This document shows, piece after piece, positions 47,841-54,895 of a stretch of DNA of 64,000 nucleotides. Location of the stretch: contig JAGIAI010000026.1 of NCBI GenBank assembly GCA_017744935.1, positions 1 through 64,000 on the forward strand, given 5' to 3'. The notes below the pieces were generated by a model that was not told the origin of the DNA, made no database searches, and saw nothing but the letters and a program-made list of their open reading frames with translations. Origin of the DNA: Variovorax sp. GTDB lineage: Bacteria; Pseudomonadota; Gammaproteobacteria; Burkholderiales; Burkholderiaceae_C. Both the position numbers and the translations under genes were made by a program. Position 1 is the first letter of the stretch. Each line of letters begins with the position of its first letter.

Positions 47841-47868
47841 TGGGTCGCGCCCGATAGAGGACAGAACA

Positions 47869-49140
47869 ATGAATATTCAGATCATCAATGGGCGCGTGGT
47901 CGATCCGGCCTCCAAGCTCGACAAGAAAGCTGACATCGCGATCGCCGACGGCAAGATCGTCGCCATCGGCAATGTCGGCAGCGACTTCCGCGCGGACCGC
48001 ACGCTTGATGCGCAAGGGTGTCTCGTGGCGCCGGGGCTCGTCGATCTCGCAGCACGACTGCGTGAGCCCGGCTATGAGCACGAAGGCATGCTCGACAGCG
48101 AAATGGCCGCAGCGGTGGCCGGCGGGGTGACCAGCCTCGTGTGTCCGCCCGACACGGACCCGGTGCTCGATGAGCCGGGCCTCGTCGAGATGCTCAAGTT
48201 CCGCGCCGAGAAGCTCCAGCGCGCACGTCTGTTCGCCCAGGGCGCGCTCACGCGCGGACTGGCGGGCGAGGTGCTCACGGAAATGGCCGCGCTCACCGAG
48301 GCGGGATGCGTGGGCTTCGGGCAGGCGGATGTGCCTTTCGGCAATACGCAGGTGCTCCTGCGTGCGCTCCAATACGCGAGCACGTTCGGCTATGCGGTGT
48401 GGCTGCGTCCGCAGGATCGCGATCTCGGCAAGGGCGTGGCCGCAAGCGGACCGCTCGCGACACGCCTCGGCCTTGCCGGCGTGCCGGTCGCGGCGGAGAC
48501 GATCGCCATCTTCACGATCGTCGAGCTCGTGCGAGCGACCGGTGCACGCGTGCATCTGTGCCGGCTCTCGAGTGCGGCCGGCGTGGCGCAGGTGCGCGCG
48601 GCCAAGGCCGAAGGTCTCCCGCTGACCTGCGACGTGAGCATCAATTCGCTGCACCTCGTCGACACCGACATCGGCTATTTCGACAGTCGCGCGCGGCTCA
48701 GCCCGCCGTTGCGGCAACAGCGCGACCGCGACGCACTGTCGGCCGGGCTGGCGGACGGCACCATCGATGCGCTGGTGTCCGATCACACGCCGGTGGAAAC
48801 CGATGCCAAGACGCTGCCTTTCGCCGAGAGCGAAGCGGGCGCGACGGGGCTCGAACTGCTGCTGCCGCTGTCGCTTCAGTGGGGCGAGCAGAGCGGCGCC
48901 GGATTGATGCGCGCGATCGAGGTCGTCACGGCCGCGCCCGCGGGTCTGATCGGCGCCGAGGGCGTGGGGCGCCTGGCGCCGGGTGGCGTGGCCGACCTGT
49001 GCGTCATCGATCCGGCGCACGAATGGCAGGTCACGCCCGATGCGCTTCGCAGTCAGGGCAAGTTCACGCCGTTCGGCGGCTACGCGATGCATGGACGCGC
49101 CCGTTTCACGATGGTCGGCGGCCGCGTCGTCCACGGTTGA
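47869..49140 (+). CDS. Inactive dihydroorotase homologue (PyrC', ATCase partner)
   Basis: A 423-residue amidohydrolase-fold protein. The position of the HxH metal motif reads GLVDLAARLREPGYEHEG (about 55-72): the two histidines of active DHOases (D-x-H-x-H-x-R-E-P-G) are Ala and Leu-side residues here. The later DHAPH region reads SDHTPVETD. Lost ligands and position directly after pyrB identify it as the structural pseudo-DHOase required for ATCase assembly in Pseudomonas-type systems. A functional pyrC should lie elsewhere in the genome. Confidence 0.88.
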   Translation: MNIQIINGRVVDPASKLDKKADIAIADGKIVAIGNVGSDFRADRTLDAQGCLVAPGLVDLAARLREPGYEHEGMLDSEMAAAVAGGVTSLVCPPDTDPVLDEPGLVEMLKFRAEKLQRARLFAQGALTRGLAGEVLTEMAALTEAGCVGFGQADVPFGNTQVLLRALQYASTFGYAVWLRPQDRDLGKGVAASGPLATRLGLAGVPVAAETIAIFTIVELVRATGARVHLCRLSSAAGVAQVRAAKAEGLPLTCDVSINSLHLVDTDIGYFDSRARLSPPLRQQRDRDALSAGLADGTIDALVSDHTPVETDAKTLPFAESEAGATGLELLLPLSLQWGEQSGAGLMRAIEVVTAAPAGLIGAEGVGRLAPGGVADLCVIDPAHEWQVTPDALRSQGKFTPFGGYAMHGRARFTMVGGRVVHG

Positions 49141-49159
49141 TCGGGCTTTTCCAAGCACG

Positions 49160-49903
49160 ATGCACGCACTTTCCGCGAGTCTGAAACTGCTGCGCGCCAT
49201 CGCGCATGTGTGCCGGGGCTGGTGGATCATTCGCACAAAGTTCCCGTCGCTGTCGGTGGCGGAACGCGAGGTGCACGTCCAGCGCTGGGCCGAACGCATG
49301 CTCAATCTCATGGGCATCCGGCTCACCGTGCAGGGCACGCCGCCCGCGCATGGGCCGGTGCTGCTGATCTGCAACCACCTGTCGTGGCTGGATATCCTCA
49401 CCATTCACGCGGCGCGGCATGTGCGCTTCGTTTCGAAGTCCAACGTGCGGCAGTGGCCGGTGATCGGCACGTTGTCGGACGGCGCCGGGTCGCTCTACAT
49501 CGAGCGCGAGCGGCGGCGCGACGCCATGCGGGTGGTGCATCACATGGCCGAAGCGCTGCGCGACGGTGACGTGATTGCCGTCTTCCCCGAGGGCACGACC
49601 AGCGATGGCCACGTGCTGCTTCCCTTTCACGCCAATCTGCTGCAGGCGGCGATTTCTTCCGGCGCACCGGTGCAACCGGCCGCTCTGCGATTTGCCGACG
49701 CGGAGTCAGGCGAGACGAGCTACGCGCCGCGCTACATCGGCGACGACAACCTCCTCTCATCCGTTTGGAACACGCTCAAGTCGCCGCCACTGCTGGCGAT
49801 CGTGCGCTTCGGCGAAGCCCAGTCTTCGCACGGACGCGACCGGCGAGCCTGGGCGAAGAGCCTGCACGCCGATGTGCAGGATCTGCGTCGCGACATGAAG
49901 TAG
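49160..49903 (+). CDS. 1-acyl-sn-glycerol-3-phosphate acyltransferase
   Basis: A 247-residue membrane-associated acyltransferase that makes phosphatidic acid. The catalytic motif is NHLSWLDI (NHx4D, about 75-82); the substrate-binding motif FPEGTTSDG (about 146-154) and GAPVQPAALRF follow. It begins 19 bases after the pyrC' stop and is likely co-transcribed. It belongs to the PlsC superfamily; a lyso-ornithine or other acceptor cannot be excluded. Confidence 0.88.
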   Translation: MHALSASLKLLRAIAHVCRGWWIIRTKFPSLSVAEREVHVQRWAERMLNLMGIRLTVQGTPPAHGPVLLICNHLSWLDILTIHAARHVRFVSKSNVRQWPVIGTLSDGAGSLYIERERRRDAMRVVHHMAEALRDGDVIAVFPEGTTSDGHVLLPFHANLLQAAISSGAPVQPAALRFADAESGETSYAPRYIGDDNLLSSVWNTLKSPPLLAIVRFGEAQSSHGRDRRAWAKSLHADVQDLRRDMK

Positions 49904-49928
49904 CCCGACGCGGCGGCTTTTGATCCAC

Positions 49929-49957
49929 CAAAAAAACAGCGCCCCGGAGGGCGCTGT
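49929..49957 (-). terminator. Intrinsic terminator facing the nadM-type gene
   Basis: ACAGCGCCC-TCCG-GGGCGCTGT forms the stem, and on the minus strand it is followed by a run of seven T. It therefore ends minus-strand transcription, most likely from the NadM-Nudix gene, 200 bases upstream. The stem alone may also slow transcription from plsC. Confidence 0.75.
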
Positions 49958-50164
49958 AGAACGGCGCAGGGATGCGCCGGGAGGAGGAATCGTCGCTCAA
50001 CTCAATTCGGCAATCCTGTCGACACAAGTGACCGGGAAGACGGAAGGATGATGCCTTCCATCCATGGAAGTCCGGTGTGTGTTTGAAAACAGAATAGGCG
50101 CCGCTCGGCGCCTCTGCTGCCGGAAAAGATTGGGGGACTGCGTCGGCGCGTGCCTACAGGCGGC

Positions 50165-51223
50165 CTAGCGCGGCAGCAGCGCCAGATAGTGGTCGAGCAT
50201 CTGGAAATGGTCGTCCAGGAAGCGTTCTTCGCTCGCGCAGAGCTGATCGATCGCCATCCAGCTAGCCGCCGCGGCATCGTCGTCCGCGCGGATGGACGGC
50301 AGTTCGCGGTCGCCGAGGTCGAAAAAGAACCCATGCGTGATCGTGCGGCCGCGCTGGCTTCGGTCGGGGCGGTCGAACACGTCGTTACCTTTGAGGCAGT
50401 TTTGTAGCGTTGCGGGCGGGACTGCGAGATGCGTTTCTTCCTCGAGCTCGCGCAGGGCCGACTGAAACGTGGTTTCGCGCTGTTCCAGGAACCCTCCCGG
50501 AACCGCGAGCAGACCCTTGCCCGGCGCGTGTCCGCGCTGGATCACCAGCACGCTGTCGCGGCATTTCACGACGCAATCGACGGTGACCAAAACTGGCGGA
50601 TAGGGTGCAACCGACCACGCGATGTCGTAGTCACGCAGGATGGCCGCTTCCTGACGCAAGTTCTCGAACGAGGGGCGAGCGATCCATTCATTCAGGAAAT
50701 CAACGGTGCCGGTTGGCACCTCTGCGGAAATATCGGCGGGGCCGACTTGGCCTCGCGAGAACACGGCATCGCGCAGCGCACTGGCCCGGCGGATCGGCGT
50801 GCTTTCCATCGTGTGCAGCGTCCAGTCCGGAAAGGCACGCAGATAGTCGCGCGTCGGATCGCGAAAGTGGCCAAGCAGCACTGTCGACGCGGGCGGTGCC
50901 ACGTGGTGCTCCGCCAGAACTTGCGCGACCGCACCGAGCACCGCGCGCACCCAGCGCGCTTCATCGAAGTGATCGCGCACCGGCACGCAGAAGATGCGCT
51001 CGCGTTCGGGTTCAGGGGCCGCGGCGCGGATCATCCGCGCGCAGTCGTGCCAGTCGAAAGGCAGCTTGGGCGAGCGTGCGCTGAAGGCCGAACCGATCAC
51101 CACGACGACACGCGGCGCAAGACGAAGCGCCTGTTCCAGCAGTGAAAGATGGCCGTTGTGAAACGGCTGGAAGCGGCCTATGAGGACCGCGAGATCGTGA
51201 GGGCTGGAAATGGAAGCGGTCAT
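50165..51223 (-). CDS. Bifunctional NMN adenylyltransferase (NadM)/Nudix hydrolase
   Basis: A 352-residue two-domain protein. The N-terminal nucleotidyltransferase has VLIGRFQPFHNGHLSLLEQA (HxGH motif, about 12-31) and MESTPIRRASALRDAVF. The C-terminal Nudix domain has the box GGFLEQRETTFQSALRELEE (about 237-256), in which the usual late glycine is replaced (EETHL). Fusions like this in Synechocystis and Francisella make NAD from NMN and hydrolyse ADP-ribose. ATG 51223 is preferred; ATG 51238 would add five residues. Confidence 0.9.
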   Translation of the reverse strand: MTASISSPHDLAVLIGRFQPFHNGHLSLLEQALRLAPRVVVVIGSAFSARSPKLPFDWHDCARMIRAAAPEPERERIFCVPVRDHFDEARWVRAVLGAVAQVLAEHHVAPPASTVLLGHFRDPTRDYLRAFPDWTLHTMESTPIRRASALRDAVFSRGQVGPADISAEVPTGTVDFLNEWIARPSFENLRQEAAILRDYDIAWSVAPYPPVLVTVDCVVKCRDSVLVIQRGHAPGKGLLAVPGGFLEQRETTFQSALRELEEETHLAVPPATLQNCLKGNDVFDRPDRSQRGRTITHGFFFDLGDRELPSIRADDDAAAASWMAIDQLCASEERFLDDHFQMLDHYLALLPR

Positions 51224-51305
51224 GGCGATGCGAAGCATAGGCGCTCGGCCGGCCGAAGTCCCGAGCCGGGCGCCGGCTCCGCATCACAGGAACCGCCGTG
51301 CGGCG

Positions 51306-51845
51306 TTAGGTGCGCTTCGCGAGCATCGCCCCGAGCGCGAACACCGAGTTCGGCGCGTTGATCGGTGCGGGCTTCACGCGCGTCGTGGGAAGCGGCTCGC
51401 GGCGCACGTTGCGTTCGCGTTCGACTTCGACGCCGCGGGCGATCTGCTCGTCCACTAGGCTCTGCAGCGTGACGGTGTCGAGAAACTCCAGCGCGCGCCG
51501 GCTGACCGAGGCCCAGAGCTCGTCGGTGGCGTGCCGATTCACCGCGCCCGGAAGCGGGGGATGCCGGGGCGAGGTCTTCTCCTGGCCATCGCCGTCGATC
51601 GCCCTGATGATGTGCGCAACTGTGATTTCCGAAGGCCTGCGGCTGAGCGAATAGCCGCCGCCGGGACCGCGCGTAGATTCGACCAGATCGTGGCGACGCA
51701 GCCTCGCGAAGAGTTGTTCGAGATGCGACAGCGAAATTCGCTGGCGCCGGCTGATGGAGCCGAGGTTGACTGGCCCTGCAGAGCCCTGGAGCGCCACGTC
51801 GATCATGGCCGTCACGGCAAAGCGGCCTTTGGTGGTGAGACGCAT
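51306..51845 (-). CDS. Rrf2-family transcriptional regulator without cysteines
   Basis: A 179-residue winged-helix regulator. The Rrf2/IscR DNA-binding part is clear: MRLTTKGRFAVTAMIDVAL, ISLSHLEQLFARLRRHDLV and RGPGGGYSLSR (to about residue 72). IscR-type proteins bind 2Fe-2S with three cysteines in the next loop, but this protein has no cysteine at all (DGDGQEKTSPRHPPLPGAVN in that place). It may act without a cluster. No isc genes are nearby. Confidence 0.88.
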   Translation of the reverse strand: MRLTTKGRFAVTAMIDVALQGSAGPVNLGSISRRQRISLSHLEQLFARLRRHDLVESTRGPGGGYSLSRRPSEITVAHIIRAIDGDGQEKTSPRHPPLPGAVNRHATDELWASVSRRALEFLDTVTLQSLVDEQIARGVEVERERNVRREPLPTTRVKPAPINAPNSVFALGAMLAKRT

Positions 51846-51978
51846 CGTTGATTCCTTCCTACATTCCTGATGGGGTCGGCGGGGGACCGCCGGATCGATC
51901 GCATCGCGCGCACGAGGGCTGCGATGCAAGGTGCTCGCATCGGGAAATCGAAGGCCGAACGGCCTCCGAAGCGGCGAG

Positions 51979-52338
51979 CTAGACGAGGAAGAAAGTGCCC
52001 CGAGGCGGCCGCTTGGGCCGTTCGAGCAGAGGCGGGGGTGCGGTCAGCGCCGTCAGGCGGGGAGGCCATGCGGCGGCGACGGCCGGAACGAGCAGCGGGC
52101 GAACGCCCGTGAGGAATTCGTTGAGATCGGACCCGCCCTCGTCGAGATTCGCGATTTCATCGCCCGCGTCCTGCGCGGACGCATCGTCGGCTGGGGGTGT
52201 GTCGTGCGGAATCGACGCCGCCGTCACCTTGCATTCATCCACAGGGTGAAATCCGCTCGTCCTGTCTTGCGCGGTGGCCGCGAAGGCGAAGCAGGAAAGC
52301 AAAAAAGCGATCAAAGAGGCAATGAGCCAGCGGGGCAT
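51979..52338 (-). CDS. Secreted protein of unknown function
   Basis: A 119-residue protein with a typical signal peptide (LIASLIAFLLSCFAFAATAQ, about 5-24) and a mature part with Asp-rich (DDASAQDAGDEIANLDEGGS) and Pro-rich (PPPLLERPKRPPRG) stretches. No family is recognised. It is the gene before the Rrf2 regulator on the same strand, 133 bases away. Confidence 0.55.
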   Translation of the reverse strand: MPRWLIASLIAFLLSCFAFAATAQDRTSGFHPVDECKVTAASIPHDTPPADDASAQDAGDEIANLDEGGSDLNEFLTGVRPLLVPAVAAAWPPRLTALTAPPPLLERPKRPPRGTFFLV

Positions 52339-52653
52339 GGACGTTGAATTCTAGCCGCGCTTGCGTGACAGGGGCCTCTGCGGCCCGTTGCCTATTTCAT
52401 GAGCATCGTGTTCGGAGCCGCTCCAGATGTCGATCCGATGCGAATCCAGTGCTGTTTTCCCCAAACTTGTCCCCAGCGGGCAGGGAAAACCCGCGAGTGT
52501 GCTGCGAGCGGGCAAAAAGAAACCCGCCGAAGCGGGTTGAAACAGCCGGATGCTGGAGGGAGTGGAGGGGTCTGTGAAGACTTCCGGCCGCGGAACGCAG
52601 TCTGCGGGCCCATCTGGGAGAAATCTCGGAGTTGTCGCGCAATTTCCGCGGCT
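52339..52653. other. Gene-free stretch between the secreted protein and the DUF72 gene
   Basis: I see no convincing gene here. The right part contains the DUF72 terminator, and the left part probably holds the promoter of the secreted protein. Confidence 0.6.
52512..52545 (-). terminator. Intrinsic terminator of the DUF72 gene
   Basis: On the minus strand AACCCGC-TTCG-GCGGGTT is followed by TCTTTTTG. It lies about 110 bases past the DUF72 stop. Nearly the same hairpin, inverted, lies on the other side of the gene at 53653. Confidence 0.75.
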
Positions 52654-53547
52654 TCAGCCGTGCGCGAGAAGCATCTTCAGGAAGGTCATACCGTTGCGCT
52701 GGCCTTTGTCTTCATCGCAGTTGTTGAAGATGATGTGCTTGTTGCGCACCCTGTAGGCGATCCGCACCAGTTCGGCCGCCAGCTCGCCGAGTTCCCGGTC
52801 GGGGTAGTCGTAGTCGAAACGCTCGGCCGCCGTCTGGGCCGGCGCGTTGTAGGTTTCGACGTTGCGGCCGTGCAGGCGCAGCAGCAGGTAGTCCGGGTGC
52901 GTGGTCTCCCAGACTGCCGGTACGCTGTTGTCGGCGCCCTGCGGGCCGTCGACGATGGTGTGCACCAGGCGATGTTCCCGCAGGAACGCCAGCGTGCTGG
53001 CCGTGCGATCCGGGCTCTCCCACCACGACCTGTGCCGGAACTCGATGCTCAGGGTGGCGGCCGGCATCCATCCGATGCAACGCTCGATATGCGCCATCGC
53101 CTCCTGGCTGTACTTCAATCGTGGAGGAAACTGGAAGTGCACGAGTCCCAGCTTGCCTGCTAGTCGCAGCGGTTCGAGTGCCTCGACGAAGCGCTTCCAA
53201 AGTTCGGCCCGGATCTCCTCCGGCACGTCCTTGTAGTAGAGCTTCCGGCCGGCGCCGAGCGCCTGCTGCAGGTCCTTGTGCATCACCTTGGTTTCGGTGA
53301 AGTGGCCGGTGAAGAGGCGAAAGGCCTTGACGTTGAAGACGAAGTGGTCGGGCGTTCGAAGCGCCCATTGCTGCGCCGTCATCGGCGTCGGGATGGCGTA
53401 GTAGCTGCTGTCCACCTCCACCAGCGGAAAGATCGACGCGTAGTAGCGAAGGCGCGCTTCGGGCGTCTTGCAGTCCGGAGGGTAGAAGCGCCCGCACTCG
53501 ATCAGCGTCTTGTCAGTCCACGAGGCGGTTCCGACGACGAAGCTCAT
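52654..53547 (-). CDS. DUF72 family TIM-barrel protein (YecE-like)
   Basis: A 297-residue protein with DUF72 hallmarks: VVGTASWTDKTLIECGRFYP at the N-terminus, LGLVHFQFPPRL (about 132-143), SIEFRHRSWW (about 167-176) and the Asn-rich NKHIIFNNCDEDKGQRN near the end. The family fold is TIM-barrel-like with unknown biochemical activity. It stands alone between two matching hairpins. Confidence 0.9.
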   Translation of the reverse strand: MSFVVGTASWTDKTLIECGRFYPPDCKTPEARLRYYASIFPLVEVDSSYYAIPTPMTAQQWALRTPDHFVFNVKAFRLFTGHFTETKVMHKDLQQALGAGRKLYYKDVPEEIRAELWKRFVEALEPLRLAGKLGLVHFQFPPRLKYSQEAMAHIERCIGWMPAATLSIEFRHRSWWESPDRTASTLAFLREHRLVHTIVDGPQGADNSVPAVWETTHPDYLLLRLHGRNVETYNAPAQTAAERFDYDYPDRELGELAAELVRIAYRVRNKHIIFNNCDEDKGQRNGMTFLKMLLAHG

Positions 53548-53585
53548 CCCGGCATGCTACCGGCGATTCACTTTGAAACCTGCAC

Positions 53586-53682
53586 AACTCAGGCCCAGGT
53601 CAGCCCCTTCTGCGATGCTTGGGCCTGACAGCCTTCCATGTCTCGGCTGTTTTAAACCCGCTTCGGCGGGTTTTCTTTTTTT
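53586..53682 (+). ncRNA. Candidate small structured RNA with terminator
   Basis: TCAGGCCCA (about 53589) pairs perfectly with TGGGCCTGA (about 53620-53630) around a 20-base loop. Then the hairpin AACCCGC-TTCG-GCGGGTT (53654-53672) with a long T run ends the unit. No plus-strand gene upstream needs this terminator, so a short transcript is possible. No known RNA family is recognised. Confidence 0.3.
53653..53682 (+). terminator. Intrinsic terminator (plus strand)
   Basis: The stem AACCCGC/GCGGGTT with a TTCG loop is followed by TTTCTTTTTTT. It has the same stem as the DUF72 terminator, in inverted orientation. Confidence 0.75.
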
Positions 53683-53737
53683 GGGGCGCGCAAAGGGCTC
53701 CGCAAGGCCGCGAGGCTGCCTCTGATAGAATCTGCGC

Positions 53738-53921
53738 CTTGTTCGGACCACCCGGACAAGCGCCTGCGCAGGCAACGCCGAATCTCACGGCGGCACGTCG
53801 GACAAGAGCCACCACGACGAGAAAAACTATAGGTGACTCCTGCATGTGAATGTGCCGTAACGTGGGTCGCGTAAGTGCCCACGACCAAATTCATGAAGCC
53901 CGCCTCGTGCGGGCTTTTTTT
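53738..53921 (+). ncRNA. Candidate structured non-coding RNA, about 185 nt
   Basis: An extended -10-like element TGATAGAAT (53723-53731) precedes a stretch with stems CTTGTTCGG/CCGGACAAG (start about 53739), GCCTGC/GCAGGC, GTGGG/CCCAC, and a strong terminator AAGCCCGC-CTCGT-GCGGGCTT followed by TTTTT. There is no open reading frame of useful length. It lacks the marks of 6S, tmRNA or 4.5S RNA that I know. Function unknown. Confidence 0.4.
53896..53921 (+). terminator. Intrinsic terminator of the ncRNA candidate
   Basis: AAGCCCGC pairs with GCGGGCTT around CTCGT, followed by seven T. It is the strongest terminator in this stretch. Confidence 0.85.
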
Positions 53922-53989
53922 ATTTCAGTTTTGACATCGCCCCACTTCGTTCGGCTTGCGCAGCCGCCCCTGAAGTTGGACAAAGCGGC

Positions 53990-54253
53990 ATGGACACCCT
54001 GCCGCCCGAAAGTCTTGGCTACGCCAGGGCACTCGTCGTCGCGTCAATGTCGAAGCCGCGGGCTGTCGATCTGAGGGGGCTCGAGCGCCGGCATATTTCG
54101 TTCGCGGTCTACTGCAAGCGTCGCGCTCTTGGGCAACCGGATTCGACCTTGGAGCGATACCTCGCTCCTGTCCGCGAGGCGGGGGAGTTGGAGGCCGCCA
54201 TGAAGGCCCTGGAGCGCCTGGCCTTCCGTCTGCGTACAGACTCTGAAAGCTGA
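53990..54253 (+). CDS. Small hypothetical protein
   Basis: An 87-residue open frame, MDTLPPESLGYARALVVASM, continuing with a basic middle (GLERRHISFAVYCKRRALGQ) and a helical end (ELEAAMKALERLAFRLR). Codon use looks like the host. No family is recognised. It lies just outside the island, between the ncRNA candidate and the left attachment copy. Confidence 0.45.
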   Translation: MDTLPPESLGYARALVVASMSKPRAVDLRGLERRHISFAVYCKRRALGQPDSTLERYLAPVREAGELEAAMKALERLAFRLRTDSES

Positions 54254-54259
54254 GTCACG

Positions 54260-54469
54260 TCACCAGAAGCGCCACCATGGTCGCCGCTTCTGCGGTAGTT
54301 CGGGTCGGGTCCACAGCTCTCCGTGCATCGAGGGCGTCGGACCGATCCGCTTTTTCAGCTCCGCCTCCAACATGTCCGCAATGTCGGCGGCTTCCTGATC
54401 GCCCAGCGATGCCTTTGTGCGCCAGACGTAGACAGCAGCGGCGAGCTGCTCATCGTCCATCTCGTCCAT
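54260..54469 (-). CDS. Small hypothetical protein
   Basis: A 69-residue frame starting MDEMDDEQLAAAVYVWRTKA, with a helical acidic middle (DQEAADIADMLEAELKKRIG) and an aromatic C-terminus (RPWWRFW). The open frame runs further upstream to 54694 across the left attachment copy, but the ATG at 54469 fits best. Convergent with the preceding small gene. No family is recognised. Confidence 0.45.
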   Translation of the reverse strand: MDEMDDEQLAAAVYVWRTKASLGDQEAADIADMLEAELKKRIGPTPSMHGELWTRPELPQKRRPWWRFW

Positions 54470-54533
54470 GAAGGGAATTGTGGCGATCGCGGTTGCCCCG
54501 CGCCATCTGCCATTTGGCCGCCCGAGACTTTGG

Positions 54534-54577
54534 GAGGCGCCGTGATCCGGGTCTTTGGTGCCTCGACAGGAATCGAA
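54534..54577 (+). repeat. Left attachment site copy (attL)
   Basis: This sequence repeats 63298-63342: both contain CGCCGTGATC, GTCT, GGTGCC and TCGACAGGAATCGAA. The copies differ at a few positions and by one base deleted here, so the left copy has drifted or belongs to an older insertion. Confidence 0.75.
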
Positions 54578-54700
54578 AACTAGGCTGCGGAGCGCATGGA
54601 TCCTACGCTTCCGCCCCTGGTCGGAAAGAAATACCGACAGAAGTACCGAGACTTGGCGTGGTGTAGCGGGATCGCTACAGAGACCACCCCTCACAAGCCG

Positions 54701-54895
54701 CTAGGCAGGAATCTTGCGACGGATGCGTTCGAGTTGAGGCGCGGGTCGCGCGGGCGCCGGAGGGGCCTTGCGACCAAGGAATACATCAACACCTTCGAGG
54801 TGAAGAGATGAGCGCTTTGTTTCAGACCAACTACTCACGGCCAGTTGCGCTTCACGAACCTGCTCAGCGAGACTGCTGTGTTTTTTGATGGTCAT
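54701..54895 (-). CDS. Small protein overlapping the end of the anti-phage deaminase gene
   Basis: A 64-residue protein, MTIKKHSSLAEQVREAQLAV, basic and with a Pro/Ala-rich end (RKAPPAPARPAPQLERIRRK). AAGGAG lies eight bases before its ATG, inside the deaminase coding region, and the start lies 32 bases before the deaminase stop in another frame. This strong site and overlap argue for coupled translation. No family is recognised; a partner or regulator of the deaminase is a hypothesis. Confidence 0.6.
   Translation of the reverse strand: MTIKKHSSLAEQVREAQLAVSSWSETKRSSLHLEGVDVFLGRKAPPAPARPAPQLERIRRKIPA

Larger units (their letters stand above)
53548..53989. other. Non-coding stretch with structured RNA candidates
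   Basis: No convincing protein gene is seen. The stretch holds two plus-strand structures ending in intrinsic terminators, listed separately, and an extended -10-like TGATAGAAT at 53723. Confidence 0.5.

Noticed and set aside
53738..53921. 6S RNA or tmRNA identity for the structured RNA
   Set aside because: The 5' and 3' ends do not pair as in 6S RNA, and there is no tRNA-like end or tag frame as in tmRNA.
54596..54811. 71-codon plus-strand frame at the island's left end
   Set aside because: It is antisense to the small gene at 54701-54895, which has a strong ribosome binding site, and itself has none.
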